Source: Sporolactobacillus laevolacticus DSM 442 (GTDB lineage: Bacteria; Bacillota; Bacilli; Bacillales; Sporolactobacillaceae). Taken from it: 64,000 nt of DNA. The stretch covers positions 167,450-231,449 of the forward strand of contig NZ_AWTC01000013.1 of assembly GCF_000497245.1 (NCBI RefSeq). Direction: 5' to 3'. The notes beneath the pieces are model-generated. The model ran no database searches, was not told the DNA's origin, and was given only the letters and a program-made list of their open reading frames with translations. Below are positions 27,329 to 37,470 of the stretch, in pieces (position 1 is the stretch's first letter; every line of letters starts with the position of its first letter). The translations under genes were made by a program, and so were the position numbers.

Positions 27329-28969
27329 TTATTTCTTATAAGCCCATTTCTGGAAGTCTGCAACTGTACCTGGCCAGTAAGAAGAAGCACCGCCATAAGC
27401 AAGATCTTTGCTCTTTACAACAACTTCATTGTCTGAGTACAGGGTAAGTACAGGCATATCTTTTTCCCAGATCGATTGGAGTTGGCTGTAAATTGCCTTT
27501 CTCTTCGCGCTGTCCGGTTGTGATTTACCATCAGCAATCAGCTTGGTAGCTTTCGGATTTTCATATTTCATGAAGTTATATGCGCCGTTTGGTCCATACA
27601 GTGCAGAAACATCAGGGTCAATGTTGAACGTGAATCCGATTAGAAGAAGGTCGAAGTCACCTGCTGCACCTTTTTGCATGATTGTTGGGAAGTCGTAAGT
27701 CGTTTCTTTAACCTTTACACCAATTGCTTTAAAGTTCTGAACGATGATGTCGGCTGATTGTTCACGCACTTTGTTTCCAATCGGAACAACGAAGTTCAGT
27801 GTCTTGTTGAAATCCCAGCCAGCATCCTTCAGCATTTGTTTCGCTTTCTTAGGATCATATTTAATCACGTTCGTGCTCTTATCGAGGTAAGGGCTTTGTG
27901 ATGTATATGGTCCGTCAATAATCTCACCATTTCCTTTAAGCAGTTTGTCTACGATTTGTGGACGGTCAATCGCGTAAGCAATTGCTTGACGGATTTTCGG
28001 ATTAGGCAGTGTTTTCGTATTGTATTCCATTGTCTGGAATCCGATTTGCGGGTGAATTTCTGTTGTTACATTCTTGAGTTTCTTAGCTGTATCAACATCT
28101 TGGAACGGAAGGTTCCCAATACCGCCGGAAGCATTCGCTTGAATCGTGCCGGCTTGCAGTTCACTCAAGAGGTTCGGAGCCTGCATAATCTTGATGAAGA
28201 ACTTAGGTGTTTTAGGCTTGCCAAGATAGTAGCTATTATTTGCTTTGTATTGAATGTACGTATTCTTGTTGTATGTTACAAATTTGTACGGTCCGTTTGT
28301 TACATTAGGTGCCTGAGCGTATTTGCTGTTTGCAAAGTCTGCAGGTGCAATATCTTTCAATACGTGCTGAGGCATTGTAATGATTTTCGTACCGATCATT
28401 TCTTTAATGTAATTTGGGTCAACCGGTGTCTTTGTTTTGAAAGATACCGTATGTTCGTCAATCTTCTTCAAATCAGGAATTGATGTTTTTCCACCGGTCA
28501 ACTTTCCGTTTGCGTCCAGCCCTTCAAGCGTTGAAATATTCGAACCAACAGCAACGGTTGATTTCGGGTTTGCGATCAAGTTGAACGTAAAAATAACATC
28601 GTCAGCTGTAACTGGCTTGCCATCTGTCCATTTTGCTTTCGGATTCAGGTGAATGGTATACGTCTGATTATCGGTTGTATCAATCGATGTTGCCAGCTTA
28701 GGCTGGAATTTCAGCGGTGATGTCATGTCAAGGAATGAGTCGAGCATCACGCGAATAGCAAATTGTCCTGCAATGTCACTTGTGTTGATTGGATTGAATC
28801 CACTAGGAGGGTTCACCATACCAAGATAAATGGTGTCTTTTCCTTTGCTGCTTCCTGAAGAAGAACTGGATCCTCCGCCGCATGCTGCTAGCAGAACAAG
28901 CGACAATGCCATGAAGGATGTGATCACATATTTCAAAATGCGTTTTGAAATTGATTTTTGTCTGTTCAT
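27329..28969 (-). CDS. Peptide/opine-type ABC substrate-binding lipoprotein (family 5)
   Basis: 546 residues. The lipobox LVLLAAC places the lipidated Cys at residue 30, followed by a Gly/Ser linker, so it is anchored to the outer membrane face. SBP family 5 signatures include YLGMVNPPSGFNPINTSD, the conserved WTDGKPVTADDVIFTFNLI near 110-130 and ARQAIAYAIDRPQIV-type sequence (IRQAIAYAIDRPQIVDKLL) near 325-343. It delivers di-/oligopeptides or related amides to the permease. It is the last gene of the operon M20-oppD-oppF-dppB-dppC-SBP, an unusual place for the most abundant component. Confidence 0.92.
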   Translation of the reverse strand: MNRQKSISKRILKYVITSFMALSLVLLAACGGGSSSSSGSSKGKDTIYLGMVNPPSGFNPINTSDIAGQFAIRVMLDSFLDMTSPLKFQPKLATSIDTTDNQTYTIHLNPKAKWTDGKPVTADDVIFTFNLIANPKSTVAVGSNISTLEGLDANGKLTGGKTSIPDLKKIDEHTVSFKTKTPVDPNYIKEMIGTKIITMPQHVLKDIAPADFANSKYAQAPNVTNGPYKFVTYNKNTYIQYKANNSYYLGKPKTPKFFIKIMQAPNLLSELQAGTIQANASGGIGNLPFQDVDTAKKLKNVTTEIHPQIGFQTMEYNTKTLPNPKIRQAIAYAIDRPQIVDKLLKGNGEIIDGPYTSQSPYLDKSTNVIKYDPKKAKQMLKDAGWDFNKTLNFVVPIGNKVREQSADIIVQNFKAIGVKVKETTYDFPTIMQKGAAGDFDLLLIGFTFNIDPDVSALYGPNGAYNFMKYENPKATKLIADGKSQPDSAKRKAIYSQLQSIWEKDMPVLTLYSDNEVVVKSKDLAYGGASSYWPGTVADFQKWAYKK

Positions 28970-28999
28970 ATTGTTGTTTGCATCCCCTTTATTGTTTGA

Positions 29000-29932
29000 T
29001 TATTTTGCATTCTGTGACTCAATAGCGTCACGGAGGCCGTCACCGATAAAGTTAATCGAGAGAACAGCAAGTAAAATCATCAAGCCCGGTGGAATCCAAA
29101 GCCATGGCTGCGATGAGAGCACGGTAATGGATTCAGCCTGTGTAAGCATGTTTCCCCAGCTGGCTGCCGGTGGCCGTACGCCCATACCAAGGAAGCTTAA
29201 TGAAGCCTCCATAATGATCGCCGACGCCACACCAAAAGTTGCATTAACAAGAATTGGTGCCAGCGCATTAGGGAGAATATGCTGGAAAAGGATCTTCGGC
29301 GTTGAGTAGCCGAGTGCAACACCTGCCTTTACATAGTCCATTTCTTTTATTGAGAGCACACTGCCCCTGACTAAGCGGGCAATGGCAGGCCAACCGAGAA
29401 GACCAATGACAAATGTGATGTTAAACAAGCTTGGTCCGATGATACTGACCAATACGAGAATAACCATGAAATAAGGAAAGGACATAAAGATATCAGTAAG
29501 ACGCATAATGAGCATGTCCACCCATTTACCAAAGTATCCAGCAACTAGTCCGAGAACAATGCCTAGAGCTACATAAATAGCAACAGCGCCGATACCAACC
29601 GCTATTGATACCTGTGCACCATAGATCAGGCGGCTCATCACATCGCGCCCAACTGGATCAGTTCCTAAGATATGTGTTGCTGATGGCGCAGCTTCAAATT
29701 CACCGAAAATTTTATTCGGATCATGAGGCGAAATAACCGGAGCCAGCGCAGCAATAAGAATAATTAATCCAAAAACAATAAGTCCGGCAACTGCCAATTT
29801 GTGTTTTAAAAAACGCCTCATAACCATGTGCAGGTAGCTTTCTTCTTCTCCAAGCTGCAGAAGAATCTGCTCCGAGCTCTTCAGGCCTTCCGTTTCCGGA
29901 ACGTTTTTATTTGGGTTTAAATTCATCGCCAT
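29000..29932 (-). CDS. dppC: Peptide ABC transporter permease (DppC/OppC type)
   Basis: 310 residues with an N-terminal cytoplasmic tail, six membrane segments and the OppC N-terminal domain block FLKHKLAVAGLIVFG. The EAA loop is EASLSFLGMGVRPPAASWGNML, and HILGTDPVGRDVMSRLIYGA is the conserved DppC sequence. It pairs with the DppB-type subunit 15 nt upstream in the operon. ATG at 29932 is preceded by AAGGAGG. Confidence 0.93.
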   Translation of the reverse strand: MAMNLNPNKNVPETEGLKSSEQILLQLGEEESYLHMVMRRFLKHKLAVAGLIVFGLIILIAALAPVISPHDPNKIFGEFEAAPSATHILGTDPVGRDVMSRLIYGAQVSIAVGIGAVAIYVALGIVLGLVAGYFGKWVDMLIMRLTDIFMSFPYFMVILVLVSIIGPSLFNITFVIGLLGWPAIARLVRGSVLSIKEMDYVKAGVALGYSTPKILFQHILPNALAPILVNATFGVASAIIMEASLSFLGMGVRPPAASWGNMLTQAESITVLSSQPWLWIPPGLMILLAVLSINFIGDGLRDAIESQNAK

Positions 29933-29947
29933 GTCATCCGTTCCTCC

Positions 29948-30898
29948 TTAGTCATACCTGATTCTTGGGTCGGCGACGGCATACAGAATATCTGTCAGCA
30001 GATTCGCAACAAGCACGGTTACTGCTGCAAGCAGGTTTATTGCCATCAGTGTTGAATAATCCCGAGATGTGATCGATTGGATGGTAAGCAGCCCCAATCC
30101 CGGCCATTGAAAGACCTGTTCGGTAACAATTGCACCGCCGATAAGCATTGGGATGTCAATCCCGATCACAGTAATAATCGGAATCAGCGAATTTCTCAGT
30201 GCATGTTTATTCGTAATAATAAACTGAGACAATCCTTTGGCCTTCGCCGTTCTCAAATAATCTTTCCCAAGAACATCCAGCATACTGGAGCGGACATAAC
30301 GCACCATGTTCCCGGCAATTCCGGTCGCAAGTACAGCAACAGGAAGCACAAGGTGATTAATTGTATCCATCAGGCTCCCGTCGCCGCCAAGGGTATTCAT
30401 GCTTCCCGTTGGAAATAATAGGAGCTTGCTTGCAAAGACATAAATAACGCCAAGTCCTAAAAAGAAGTGCGGAACCGAGATTCCAAAAAACGAGAATCCT
30501 GTAACCAAATAATCAATCCATGAGTTTTGCTTTCTCGCACAGACAATACCGAGTGGGATGGCAATTAAGTAACCAACGATTAATGAAACCCCCATCAGCA
30601 AGACCGTTGGGCCTATATGTGATGCCAAAATCTGAGTCACAGGTTCACGTGTTGAGTAGGAGAATCCCAGATTGCCATGGAACAATTGCACAAGCCAGTG
30701 TAGATACTGTGACCAAACAGGCTGATCTAATCCAAGTGCATGTTTTTGCATTGCGAGCTGTTCAGGCGTTGCAGATGGATTGACCATCATGTCTACAGGG
30801 TTACCCGGAGCAAGATTGATAATGAAAAAATTAAGTATGGTAACGCCAAAAAGCACAGGTATGGCAATTAAAATGCGTCGAAAAATGTATTGAAGCAC
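29948..30898 (-). CDS. dppB: Peptide ABC transporter permease (DppB/OppB type)
   Basis: 316 residues beginning MLQYIFRRILIAIPVLFGVTIL, the typical DppB N-terminus, with LAPGNPVDMMVNP in the first external loop and RTAKAKGLSQFIITNKHALRNSLIPIITVIG as the EAA coupling loop. Six membrane segments. GTG start with AAAGGAGG 7 nt before. Forms the heterodimeric pore with the DppC-type subunit. Confidence 0.93.
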   Translation of the reverse strand: MLQYIFRRILIAIPVLFGVTILNFFIINLAPGNPVDMMVNPSATPEQLAMQKHALGLDQPVWSQYLHWLVQLFHGNLGFSYSTREPVTQILASHIGPTVLLMGVSLIVGYLIAIPLGIVCARKQNSWIDYLVTGFSFFGISVPHFFLGLGVIYVFASKLLLFPTGSMNTLGGDGSLMDTINHLVLPVAVLATGIAGNMVRYVRSSMLDVLGKDYLRTAKAKGLSQFIITNKHALRNSLIPIITVIGIDIPMLIGGAIVTEQVFQWPGLGLLTIQSITSRDYSTLMAINLLAAVTVLVANLLTDILYAVADPRIRYD

Positions 30899-30912
30899 TG
30901 ATAATCCTCCTT

Positions 30913-31914
30913 TCAGACATTGACTGACTCAAGTGGAAAATGGCAAGCGACTGTATGGCCTTTGCCGGTCAGTGTCGGAATTTTTTCTTTGCAGATATCT
31001 TTTGCGAACGGACAGCGTGTATGGAAAACGCAGCCTTTCGGAGGATTGGCGGGACTCGGTACATCGCCTTCAACCACAATCTGCTTTCGATCCCGCATGT
31101 GCGGGTTTGGAATCGGATATGCATTGAGCAGAATTTCTGTGTATGGATGTAATGGGTGCTCGAAAATTTCTTTTGTTGTTGCAAATTCCATAACTCGTCC
31201 AAGATACATCACGCAAATTCGATCGCTAATATATTTGACCGCACCCAGTCCATGAGCAATAAACACATAAGTCAGCTTCAATTCTTTTTGAAGATCTTTC
31301 AGCAAGTTGAGCACTTGCGCTTGAATGGAAACATCAAGTGCCGATACCGGTTCATCGCAAATGATCAATTTCGGATGAAGCATCAACGCGCGAGCAATAC
31401 CAATTCGTTGCCTTTGTCCACCTGAAAATTCATGTGGATAGCGGTTTTTGTATTGTTTTGAAAGACCGACAATTTCCAAAATTTCATTTACTTTTTTATC
31501 TGCTTCACTTCTTGTCGCCAATTTATGAGCGATCAGCGGCTCAGCAAGCAAATCACCGATACGTTTTCTCGGGTTCAGCGACGAATAAGGGTCTTGAAAA
31601 ATAATTTGCAACTCTGTCCTTAATTTCCGCATTTCTTTATTGGAAATCTTCGCCAGGTCCTTCCCTTGAAAGATAACTTGTCCAGCTGTTGGATCTTCGA
31701 GCCGGACCAGGGAACGTCCAGTTGTGGATTTCCCGCATCCCGACTCTCCGACAAGCCCGACTGTCTCGCCCGGATAAATATCAAAGCTTACATCATCCAC
31801 AGCTTTTACATAGCCAACAGTCCTGGAAATGACGCCTTTTTTAATCGGGTAATACTTTTTTAGATTTTTGACCTGAAGTAAGGGTTTCTCTTGCTCGCTC
31901 AACGGCATGTTCAA
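30913..31914 (-). CDS. oppF: Peptide ABC transporter ATPase (OppF/DppF type)
   Basis: 333 residues: Walker [14 protein letters not shown] near 55-63, Q-loop QIIFQDPYSSLNPR, signature LSGGQ variant FSGGQRQRIGIARAL and Walker B LIICDEPVSALD, with the OppF C-terminal extension containing three Cys in CVFHTRCPFAKDIC, plus CHFP (iron-sulfur type in relatives). Its start overlaps the oppD stop by ATGA. Energises uptake together with OppD. Confidence 0.93.
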   Translation of the reverse strand: MNMPLSEQEKPLLQVKNLKKYYPIKKGVISRTVGYVKAVDDVSFDIYPGETVGLVGESGCGKSTTGRSLVRLEDPTAGQVIFQGKDLAKISNKEMRKLRTELQIIFQDPYSSLNPRKRIGDLLAEPLIAHKLATRSEADKKVNEILEIVGLSKQYKNRYPHEFSGGQRQRIGIARALMLHPKLIICDEPVSALDVSIQAQVLNLLKDLQKELKLTYVFIAHGLGAVKYISDRICVMYLGRVMEFATTKEIFEHPLHPYTEILLNAYPIPNPHMRDRKQIVVEGDVPSPANPPKGCVFHTRCPFAKDICKEKIPTLTGKGHTVACHFPLESVNV

Positions 31915-32936
31915 GAACTCACTTCCTTTTCTGCTAGCTTCTTATTTTCATAGTCTTGCTCTTCTTTTTCATACAAAAAGCAGCGGATGCTATGTGATTG
32001 CTTATCCTCAATTGGTTTAAGCAGAGGCTTTTCTTCAAGGCAACGCTTCATTGCATGCGGGCAGCGGTCATAGAAACGGCAGCCCTTCGGCATGTTATGC
32101 ACACTAGGTACCGATCCAGGAATCGAGTCGAGTCTCATATCATCCGGATTGGTAATATGCGGAATGGATTTCATCAGGCCGAGTGTGTATGGGTGTTTCG
32201 GGTTATCAAACAGTGTGTACACATCAGTTTCTTCAACAACCTGACCGGCGTACATTACAGCTACTTTGTCTGCCATTTCGGCAACAACACCGAGGTCGTG
32301 TGTAATCAGAATGATCGCTGTATTTGATTCTTCACGCAATTTCTTCATCAAATTCAGAATCTGAGCCTGAATCGTCACATCCAAAGCGGTTGTCGGTTCA
32401 TCGGCAATGAGGAGTTTCGGTCGGCAGCTAAGTGCCATCGCGATCATGACACGCTGCCTCATACCACCTGACAGCTTGTGCGGATATTCCTCGATGATTC
32501 CTTCAGCTCTTGGAATGCCTACTTTTTTCAGCATGTCGATTGCATATTTTCTTGCCTCAGTCTTGGAATATTTCATATGCAGCCGGATTCCCTCGGTTAA
32601 CTGATCACCAATTGTGAGAACTGGATTGAGTGAAGTCATCGGTTCTTGGAAAATCATTGAAATATTATTACCGCGAATTTTTCGCATATCTGCTTCGGTC
32701 GCTTTTGCCAGGTCTTTTCCCTCAAAAAGGATCGAGCCTTCAGTTACAGAACCGTTTCGATCCAGCAGATGCATAATGGAAAGCGAGGTTACCGATTTTC
32801 CGCAGCCTGATTCACCGACAAGGCAGATCGTTTCTCCTTCTTTTAAATCAAAGCTCACTTCATCAACGGAAGTAACAGGGCCCTTTTCCGTTTGAAATTG
32901 GGTTTTAATTTTGTCTACCTTTAAGAGTTCGCCCAA
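31911..32936 (-). CDS. oppD: Peptide ABC transporter ATPase (OppD/DppD type)
   Basis: 341 residues: Walker [15 protein letters not shown]-loop [12 protein letters not shown], signature [16 protein letters not shown] and Walker [13 protein letters not shown], followed by the OppD C-terminal block [12 protein letters not shown] with CRFYDRCP. The start is TTG, 9 nt after AAGGAGGG; no ATG lies in a suitable place. It follows the M20 amidohydrolase by 17 nt. Confidence 0.93.
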   Translation of the reverse strand: MGELLKVDKIKTQFQTEKGPVTSVDEVSFDLKEGETICLVGESGCGKSVTSLSIMHLLDRNGSVTEGSILFEGKDLAKATEADMRKIRGNNISMIFQEPMTSLNPVLTIGDQLTEGIRLHMKYSKTEARKYAIDMLKKVGIPRAEGIIEEYPHKLSGGMRQRVMIAMALSCRPKLLIADEPTTALDVTIQAQILNLMKKLREESNTAIILITHDLGVVAEMADKVAVMYAGQVVEETDVYTLFDNPKHPYTLGLMKSIPHITNPDDMRLDSIPGSVPSVHNMPKGCRFYDRCPHAMKRCLEEKPLLKPIEDKQSHSIRCFLYEKEEQDYENKKLAEKEVSS

Positions 32937-32953
32937 AACGCTGTCCCTCCTTA

Positions 32954-34171
32954 TTATTTTCCGAAAGCCACATTGGTTAATTTCGGAGCTTCCTTTTCAC
33001 AAAGGTATTTGTCTACTAATGAGAGGAACGCTTTTCCGGCAACAAGCATGACGCGTTCATCAAAATTGAATTTCGGATGATGGTGCGGGTAACTTGCGCC
33101 AACCTCCGGATTGCCGGCACCGGAAAACCAGAACACGCCCGGTTTTTTAAGAAGAAAATGTGAGAAATCTTCCCCGCCCATCTGCGGTGCAATCTCTCTT
33201 GCTACATTTTCGCCAAAAGTCTGATCCATGACATGCTTAAAAACATCTGTCTCTTTTTCATGATTATATACAGCCGGATAACCGGTCACATAATCAACGG
33301 TTCCCTGCGCATGAAAGGCGGAGCAGACGTTTTCAACAATCACCGATAATTCTTTTTTCACTTTTTCACGAACAGCCGGATCAAAGGTCCGAACGGTTCC
33401 TTCCAATACAGCGGTATCTGCGATTACATTTGGTGCGACACCTGCGTTAAACTTGCCGATCGTTACAACCGCAGCTTTCTGAGGATCTACTTCTCTGCTT
33501 ACAATGAGTTGTAGTTGATTAACAACTTGAGATGCAACCGCAACAGAATCAACAGAAAGGTGCGGTGCGGAGCCATGTCCGCCTTTTCCTTGGATACTGA
33601 TTTTTATGTAATCCGCGGAAGCCATAAAATAACCCTTGCGGTAACCAATCGTGCCAAAGGGTTCGGTGCTCCAAAGATGTGTGCCAAATACGAGATCCAC
33701 ATCGTCCAAACAGCCGTCCTTGATCATCGCCTGAGCTCCGCCCGGAGGATATTCCTCAGCGGGTTGATGGATGAGTACAACATCCCCTGCTAATTCCTCA
33801 CGGTGCTCTTGAATCACTTTTGCAACGCCAAGCAATGTTGACGTATGCCCATCATGTCCGCATGCATGCATGACATTCGGAACTTTCGATTTATAGGGAA
33901 CTTCCGTCTCTTCGTTAATTGGAAGCGCGTCGAAGTCTGCGCGTAGCGCAACGGTAAGACCGGGTTTTGCTCCATGAATTCTGGCTACAATTCCATAACC
34001 GCCAACATGTGTTTTGATATCTGTAATACCAAAACTTTTCAGTTTCTCCAGGATAAATGCCGATGTTTCTGTCTCGTGATAAGACAGCTCGGGATGCTGG
34101 TGAAGGAATCTTCGCCATTCAACCATCGTATCAAAAGAATTTTCCAAATCGTCAGACCATGAAGCGTTCAT
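32954..34171 (-). CDS. M20D amidohydrolase, first gene of the opp operon
   Basis: 405 residues of the N-acyl-amino-acid/IAA-amino-acid amidohydrolase type (M20D). Motifs are LHQHPELSYHE near 23-33, HACGHDGHTS (metal Cys/His) near 107-116, HQPAEEYPPGGA (catalytic Glu) near 135-146, VRTFDP and MGGEDFSHFL near the C-terminus (metal Glu), and HHHPKFNFDE (metal His). These enzymes split N-acyl or N-aroyl amino acids. Leading a peptide-importer operon, it probably processes the imported amide in the cytoplasm. ATG preceded by GCAGGAGG. Confidence 0.9.
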   Translation of the reverse strand: MNASWSDDLENSFDTMVEWRRFLHQHPELSYHETETSAFILEKLKSFGITDIKTHVGGYGIVARIHGAKPGLTVALRADFDALPINEETEVPYKSKVPNVMHACGHDGHTSTLLGVAKVIQEHREELAGDVVLIHQPAEEYPPGGAQAMIKDGCLDDVDLVFGTHLWSTEPFGTIGYRKGYFMASADYIKISIQGKGGHGSAPHLSVDSVAVASQVVNQLQLIVSREVDPQKAAVVTIGKFNAGVAPNVIADTAVLEGTVRTFDPAVREKVKKELSVIVENVCSAFHAQGTVDYVTGYPAVYNHEKETDVFKHVMDQTFGENVAREIAPQMGGEDFSHFLLKKPGVFWFSGAGNPEVGASYPHHHPKFNFDERVMLVAGKAFLSLVDKYLCEKEAPKLTNVAFGK

Positions 34172-34498
34172 TTTCTGACCTCCTGCTTAGAAAGTAATAA
34201 TAAATAACAAGAATGACACAATATTGTATTTTCAGAATTCATCAAATCTATAAAGCCATTATAAATGAGCACACACCATTAGTCAAAAAAATTATTAAAA
34301 TAATAAACGTTTTTCACGTTCATTTGTCAACTAACCTGACATTCCAGCTGCTTTTTCATTCAATTTATTTATTTTTCATCATTTTTTTTCGTCAAATTTT
34401 GGTGTATGATAGAATTTATTACAATAATAATAAATTATTTCGAATTTGACAATACACAAATTGTTCAAAATTTAAACGGAGCGTATTCTTAAAGAGTT
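34172..34498. other. A/T-rich divergent promoter region of the amide island
   Basis: No gene. It separates the minus-strand opp operon from the plus-strand M20 genes. Features are several A/T-rich partial dyads, including AAAAAATTATTAAAATAATA near 34289 and CAATAATAATAAAT near 34423-34436. The element CAATAATAAAT recurs upstream of the YheO-type regulator (about 38476). A possible plus-strand -35 TTGACA lies at 34446-34451. Assignments are tentative. Confidence 0.35.
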
Positions 34499-34642
34499 TG
34501 TTCAAAAAGGAGGACAAAAAGGGCCGAGAAGATCAAGGAAACGCCGTTTCGAGCACCGGAGCGTATGCAAACAATACGTGAGGAGCGAAGAAACAAGTTG
34601 ACACAGAGATTCGACAGCAATTTTTCCCGGACTTTTTGAACA
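34499..34642 (-). repeat. 144-bp dispersed repeat (family A, copy 2)
   Basis: An inverted copy of 871-1014 with the same TGTTCAAAAAG/CTTTTTGAACA ends and about four substitutions over 144 bp. It lies in the 5' untranslated region of the M20 gene at 34745. Confidence 0.9.
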
Positions 34643-34744
34643 CCATTTTAAATAAAAACTTGCCTTTGCCAAGCTTTTTTTTAAAGAAAGTTTTATAATT
34701 TCTAATAGTACACGTTCAAATACATGTTTAGGAGTGAAAAAACG

Positions 34745-35995
34745 ATGGATGGTCAGAGCAAATCTCTTAACTATGATCAAGTGATCAGCGACTTGCTGAC
34801 ACTTCCCACAGTCAATGAAGCTATGAACTTTCTCGCTGCAGATAATGAAGCGACCACCGCTGAACAAATTGAGCTGACGTCGATTCCCGCTCCCCCGTTC
34901 AAAGAGGCGAAAAAAGGTGTCTGGATAGCCGGCCGTTTTCAGGCACTTGGATTAAAAGACGTACATACTGATGCTGAAGGCAACGTGCTCGGCTTTATTC
35001 CCGGAACTGCGGATGAGAAGAAGATTGTCATTTCTGCACATCTTGATACTGTATTTCCTGAAGGTACAAAGGTTGACCCAGTGATTAAAGATGGAATCGT
35101 TTATGCTCCGGGAATTTCTGATGACGGCAGAGGGCTAGCCGTGCTTCTGACTTTAATACGCGCCATCCAAGCTTCAGAAATCAAGCCTCTACACACACTC
35201 CTGTTTGTCGCCACAGTCGGCGAAGAAGGTCTTGGCGATCTGCGCGGGGTCAAGGCACTTTTCAGAGAGCGAGAAGATATCGGTGGATTTCTTTCGGTAG
35301 AACCCGGTACCCCTGAACGGGTCACAGCAACCGCAGTAGGCAGCCACCGCTATAAGATTACGTTTAAAGGACCTGGCGGGCATAGCTTTGGGCAGTTCGG
35401 ATTACCAAGCGCCATTCATGCGCTCGGACGGGCCATCGCAGCGATCAGTGATCTTACTGTTCCTTCAGACCCGGTAACCACCTTTACCGTTGGAACGATT
35501 AGCGGCGGAACTTCCATTAACTCGATTGCACAAGAAGCTTCAATGGGGCTGGACATGCGATCGGTATCCCAAGAAGCTCTAAGCGAACTGGAAGATAAGG
35601 CAATGCAATACATTCACCAGGCAGTTAAAGATGAAAACGCGCGATGGAACAATGGGGATCTTATTGAGGCATTTATCGAACAAGTCGGAGATCGTCCGGC
35701 GGGTGCTCAACCAGCAGACGCCCCGGCCGTTCAGGCTGCTACAGCTGTCATTCGCGCTTTCCATCTGGAACCTGTTTTCAAGCCCATGAGTACCGACTCT
35801 AACGTTGCGATCAACCTGGGCATTCCGGCACTTACCCTAAGTGGCGGGGGTGAATGCGGGGGTGAGCATACTCTTGAAGAATTTTATAATCCTGAAAAAG
35901 CTTATCTCGGTGCGCAGACGGTTCTACTCATCATGCTTGCTTTCTCAGGTATCAGTAATCAATCACCATCCGTACTATTGCCACCTGTTCAATAA
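34745..35995 (+). CDS. M20-family metallohydrolase (PepT-like/ArgE-DapE type)
   Basis: 416 residues. Motifs are ISAHLDTVFPEG (H-x-D), GISDDGRGLAVLLT (bridging Asp) and ATVGEEGLGDLRG (Glu-Glu), followed by a dimerisation domain containing GPGGHSFGQFG and the C-terminal GGGECGGEHTLEEFY (metal His). This subtype is annotated as M20/M25/M40 peptidase or peptidase T-like. ATG at 34745 follows AGGAGTG by 8 nt. It is the first gene of a plus-strand pair with the M20D gene at 36076. Confidence 0.88.
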   Translation: MDGQSKSLNYDQVISDLLTLPTVNEAMNFLAADNEATTAEQIELTSIPAPPFKEAKKGVWIAGRFQALGLKDVHTDAEGNVLGFIPGTADEKKIVISAHLDTVFPEGTKVDPVIKDGIVYAPGISDDGRGLAVLLTLIRAIQASEIKPLHTLLFVATVGEEGLGDLRGVKALFREREDIGGFLSVEPGTPERVTATAVGSHRYKITFKGPGGHSFGQFGLPSAIHALGRAIAAISDLTVPSDPVTTFTVGTISGGTSINSIAQEASMGLDMRSVSQEALSELEDKAMQYIHQAVKDENARWNNGDLIEAFIEQVGDRPAGAQPADAPAVQAATAVIRAFHLEPVFKPMSTDSNVAINLGIPALTLSGGGECGGEHTLEEFYNPEKAYLGAQTVLLIMLAFSGISNQSPSVLLPPVQ

Positions 35996-36075
35996 ATTGC
36001 TTAAAACCGTACCCTGCGGCTTTAATAGATTAAATAACTAAATGACTAAACTGCTGAAACAAAGGAGACTTACCA

Positions 36076-37233
36076 TTGACAAAGACCCTTGATGACACAC
36101 AATTAGAACAAAAGTTGATTGAGTGTCGCCACCAGCTGCATGAAAATCCTGAACTGGCTTTTGAAGAATATGAAACTACCAAAGCATTGAAGAGATGGCT
36201 TTCAGAAGCTGGCGTTGAAATGCTTAATCTTCCCTTAGAGACAGGCGTGCTCGCCGTTATCCGTGGTGGAAAACCGGGACCAGTCATTTGCCTGCGCACA
36301 GACATTGACGCCTTGCCTATTCAAGAAACGACAGGATTGCCTTTCGCTTCAAAAGTTCCGGGAAAAATGCATGCTTGCGGCCATGATTTTCACACCGTGT
36401 CTATTCTCGGCGCAACCTTGTTGCTGAATGAACGTGCAGCGGAGCTTGAAGGAACGGTCAAAATTATCTTCCAGCCTGCCGAAGAAAACGGAGGCGGAGC
36501 TCTAAAAGTTCTAGAAACCGGAGTGCTCGATGACGTGCAGGCGATCTTTGGCATGCACGATATGCCACATATTCCAACAGGTACAATTGGCATCAAACCT
36601 GGTGCCTTAATGGCCGGTGTTGATCAATTCACCATTGATATCGAAGGCATAGGTTCACATGCTGCCGCTCCTGAGAAGGGGATCGACTCTATTCTCGTAG
36701 CCTCTCACATCATCACAGCTCTGCAATCGATTGTAAGCCGAAACATTTCGCCATTAAACAATGCAGTTATCAGCGTTACACGTTTGGAAGCCGGCAACAC
36801 ATGGAATGTGCTTCCGCAAACCGCACAAATGGAAGGTACCGTGCGCACTTTCCAGGAACATGTCCGTGACCAAATACCGGCAAAAATGCAACGTGTTGTC
36901 GAAGGAGTAGCTGCCGGATTAGGTGCAAAAGGCACATTGCATTATACAAAACTTGGTCCTGCATTGATCAATAACGAAAAACTGACGAATTGGGCTGTTG
37001 ATACAGCCAAAGCTTCAGGACTGAATGTCATTACCCCAATTCCATCCTCCGCAGGAGAAGACTTTGCAGAATATATGAAAAAGATTCCTGGGGCATTTTT
37101 CTTCATGGGTGTATCCGGGAATTCAGGACTTCATCACCCGGATCTGATCATCGATGAAAAAGCGATCCTGCCAAGTGCGAAATTCTTCGCAAACCTGGCG
37201 GCCGACATGCTGAAAAAAGTATCTGATCTCTAA
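36076..37233 (+). CDS. M20D amidohydrolase (N-acyl-amino-acid type)
   Basis: 385 residues with the same layout as the enzyme at 32954: RHQLHENPELAFEEYET, MHACGHDFHTVS, FQPAEENGGGA, VRTFQE, SAGEDFAEYM and LHHPDLIIDE. It is probably a paralogue of that gene, though divergent. The start is TTG at 36076, 8 nt after AAAGGAG; the next in-frame ATG would remove conserved sequence. Followed by a short intrinsic terminator. Confidence 0.9.
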   Translation: MTKTLDDTQLEQKLIECRHQLHENPELAFEEYETTKALKRWLSEAGVEMLNLPLETGVLAVIRGGKPGPVICLRTDIDALPIQETTGLPFASKVPGKMHACGHDFHTVSILGATLLLNERAAELEGTVKIIFQPAEENGGGALKVLETGVLDDVQAIFGMHDMPHIPTGTIGIKPGALMAGVDQFTIDIEGIGSHAAAPEKGIDSILVASHIITALQSIVSRNISPLNNAVISVTRLEAGNTWNVLPQTAQMEGTVRTFQEHVRDQIPAKMQRVVEGVAAGLGAKGTLHYTKLGPALINNEKLTNWAVDTAKASGLNVITPIPSSAGEDFAEYMKKIPGAFFFMGVSGNSGLHHPDLIIDEKAILPSAKFFANLAADMLKKVSDL

Positions 37234-37326
37234 TCTCTTTGCTAAAAACGACGTTATGGAACGAATAACCTTAATCAAGCATACACACAGCATTCAATGA
37301 TTTAGAAATGAACAGATTTATATTTG

Positions 37327-37355
37327 AAAAGCCGGGTAAAAAGTCCGGTTTTTTT
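37327..37355 (+). terminator. Intrinsic terminator of the M20D gene
   Basis: AAAAGCCGG...CCGGTTTTTTT: a short A/T-extended stem followed by T residues, about 90 nt after the stop. Confidence 0.7.
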
Positions 37356-37470
37356 GTATATCAATATTTCGCTCATCAAGACTATTGCTGCGCAGCAGGG
37401 GATCGTATTTCGGCTCTATTTTTTTCTCGTTCGGTCTAACTTTGCGTGTTTGTTTGAACTCCGGAATTTC

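Noticed and set aside
34446..34475. TTGACA with a TTTAAA-like -10 as the promoter of the M20 gene at 34745
   Set aside because: The -10 match is poor and the family A repeat intervenes; kept only as a tentative remark.
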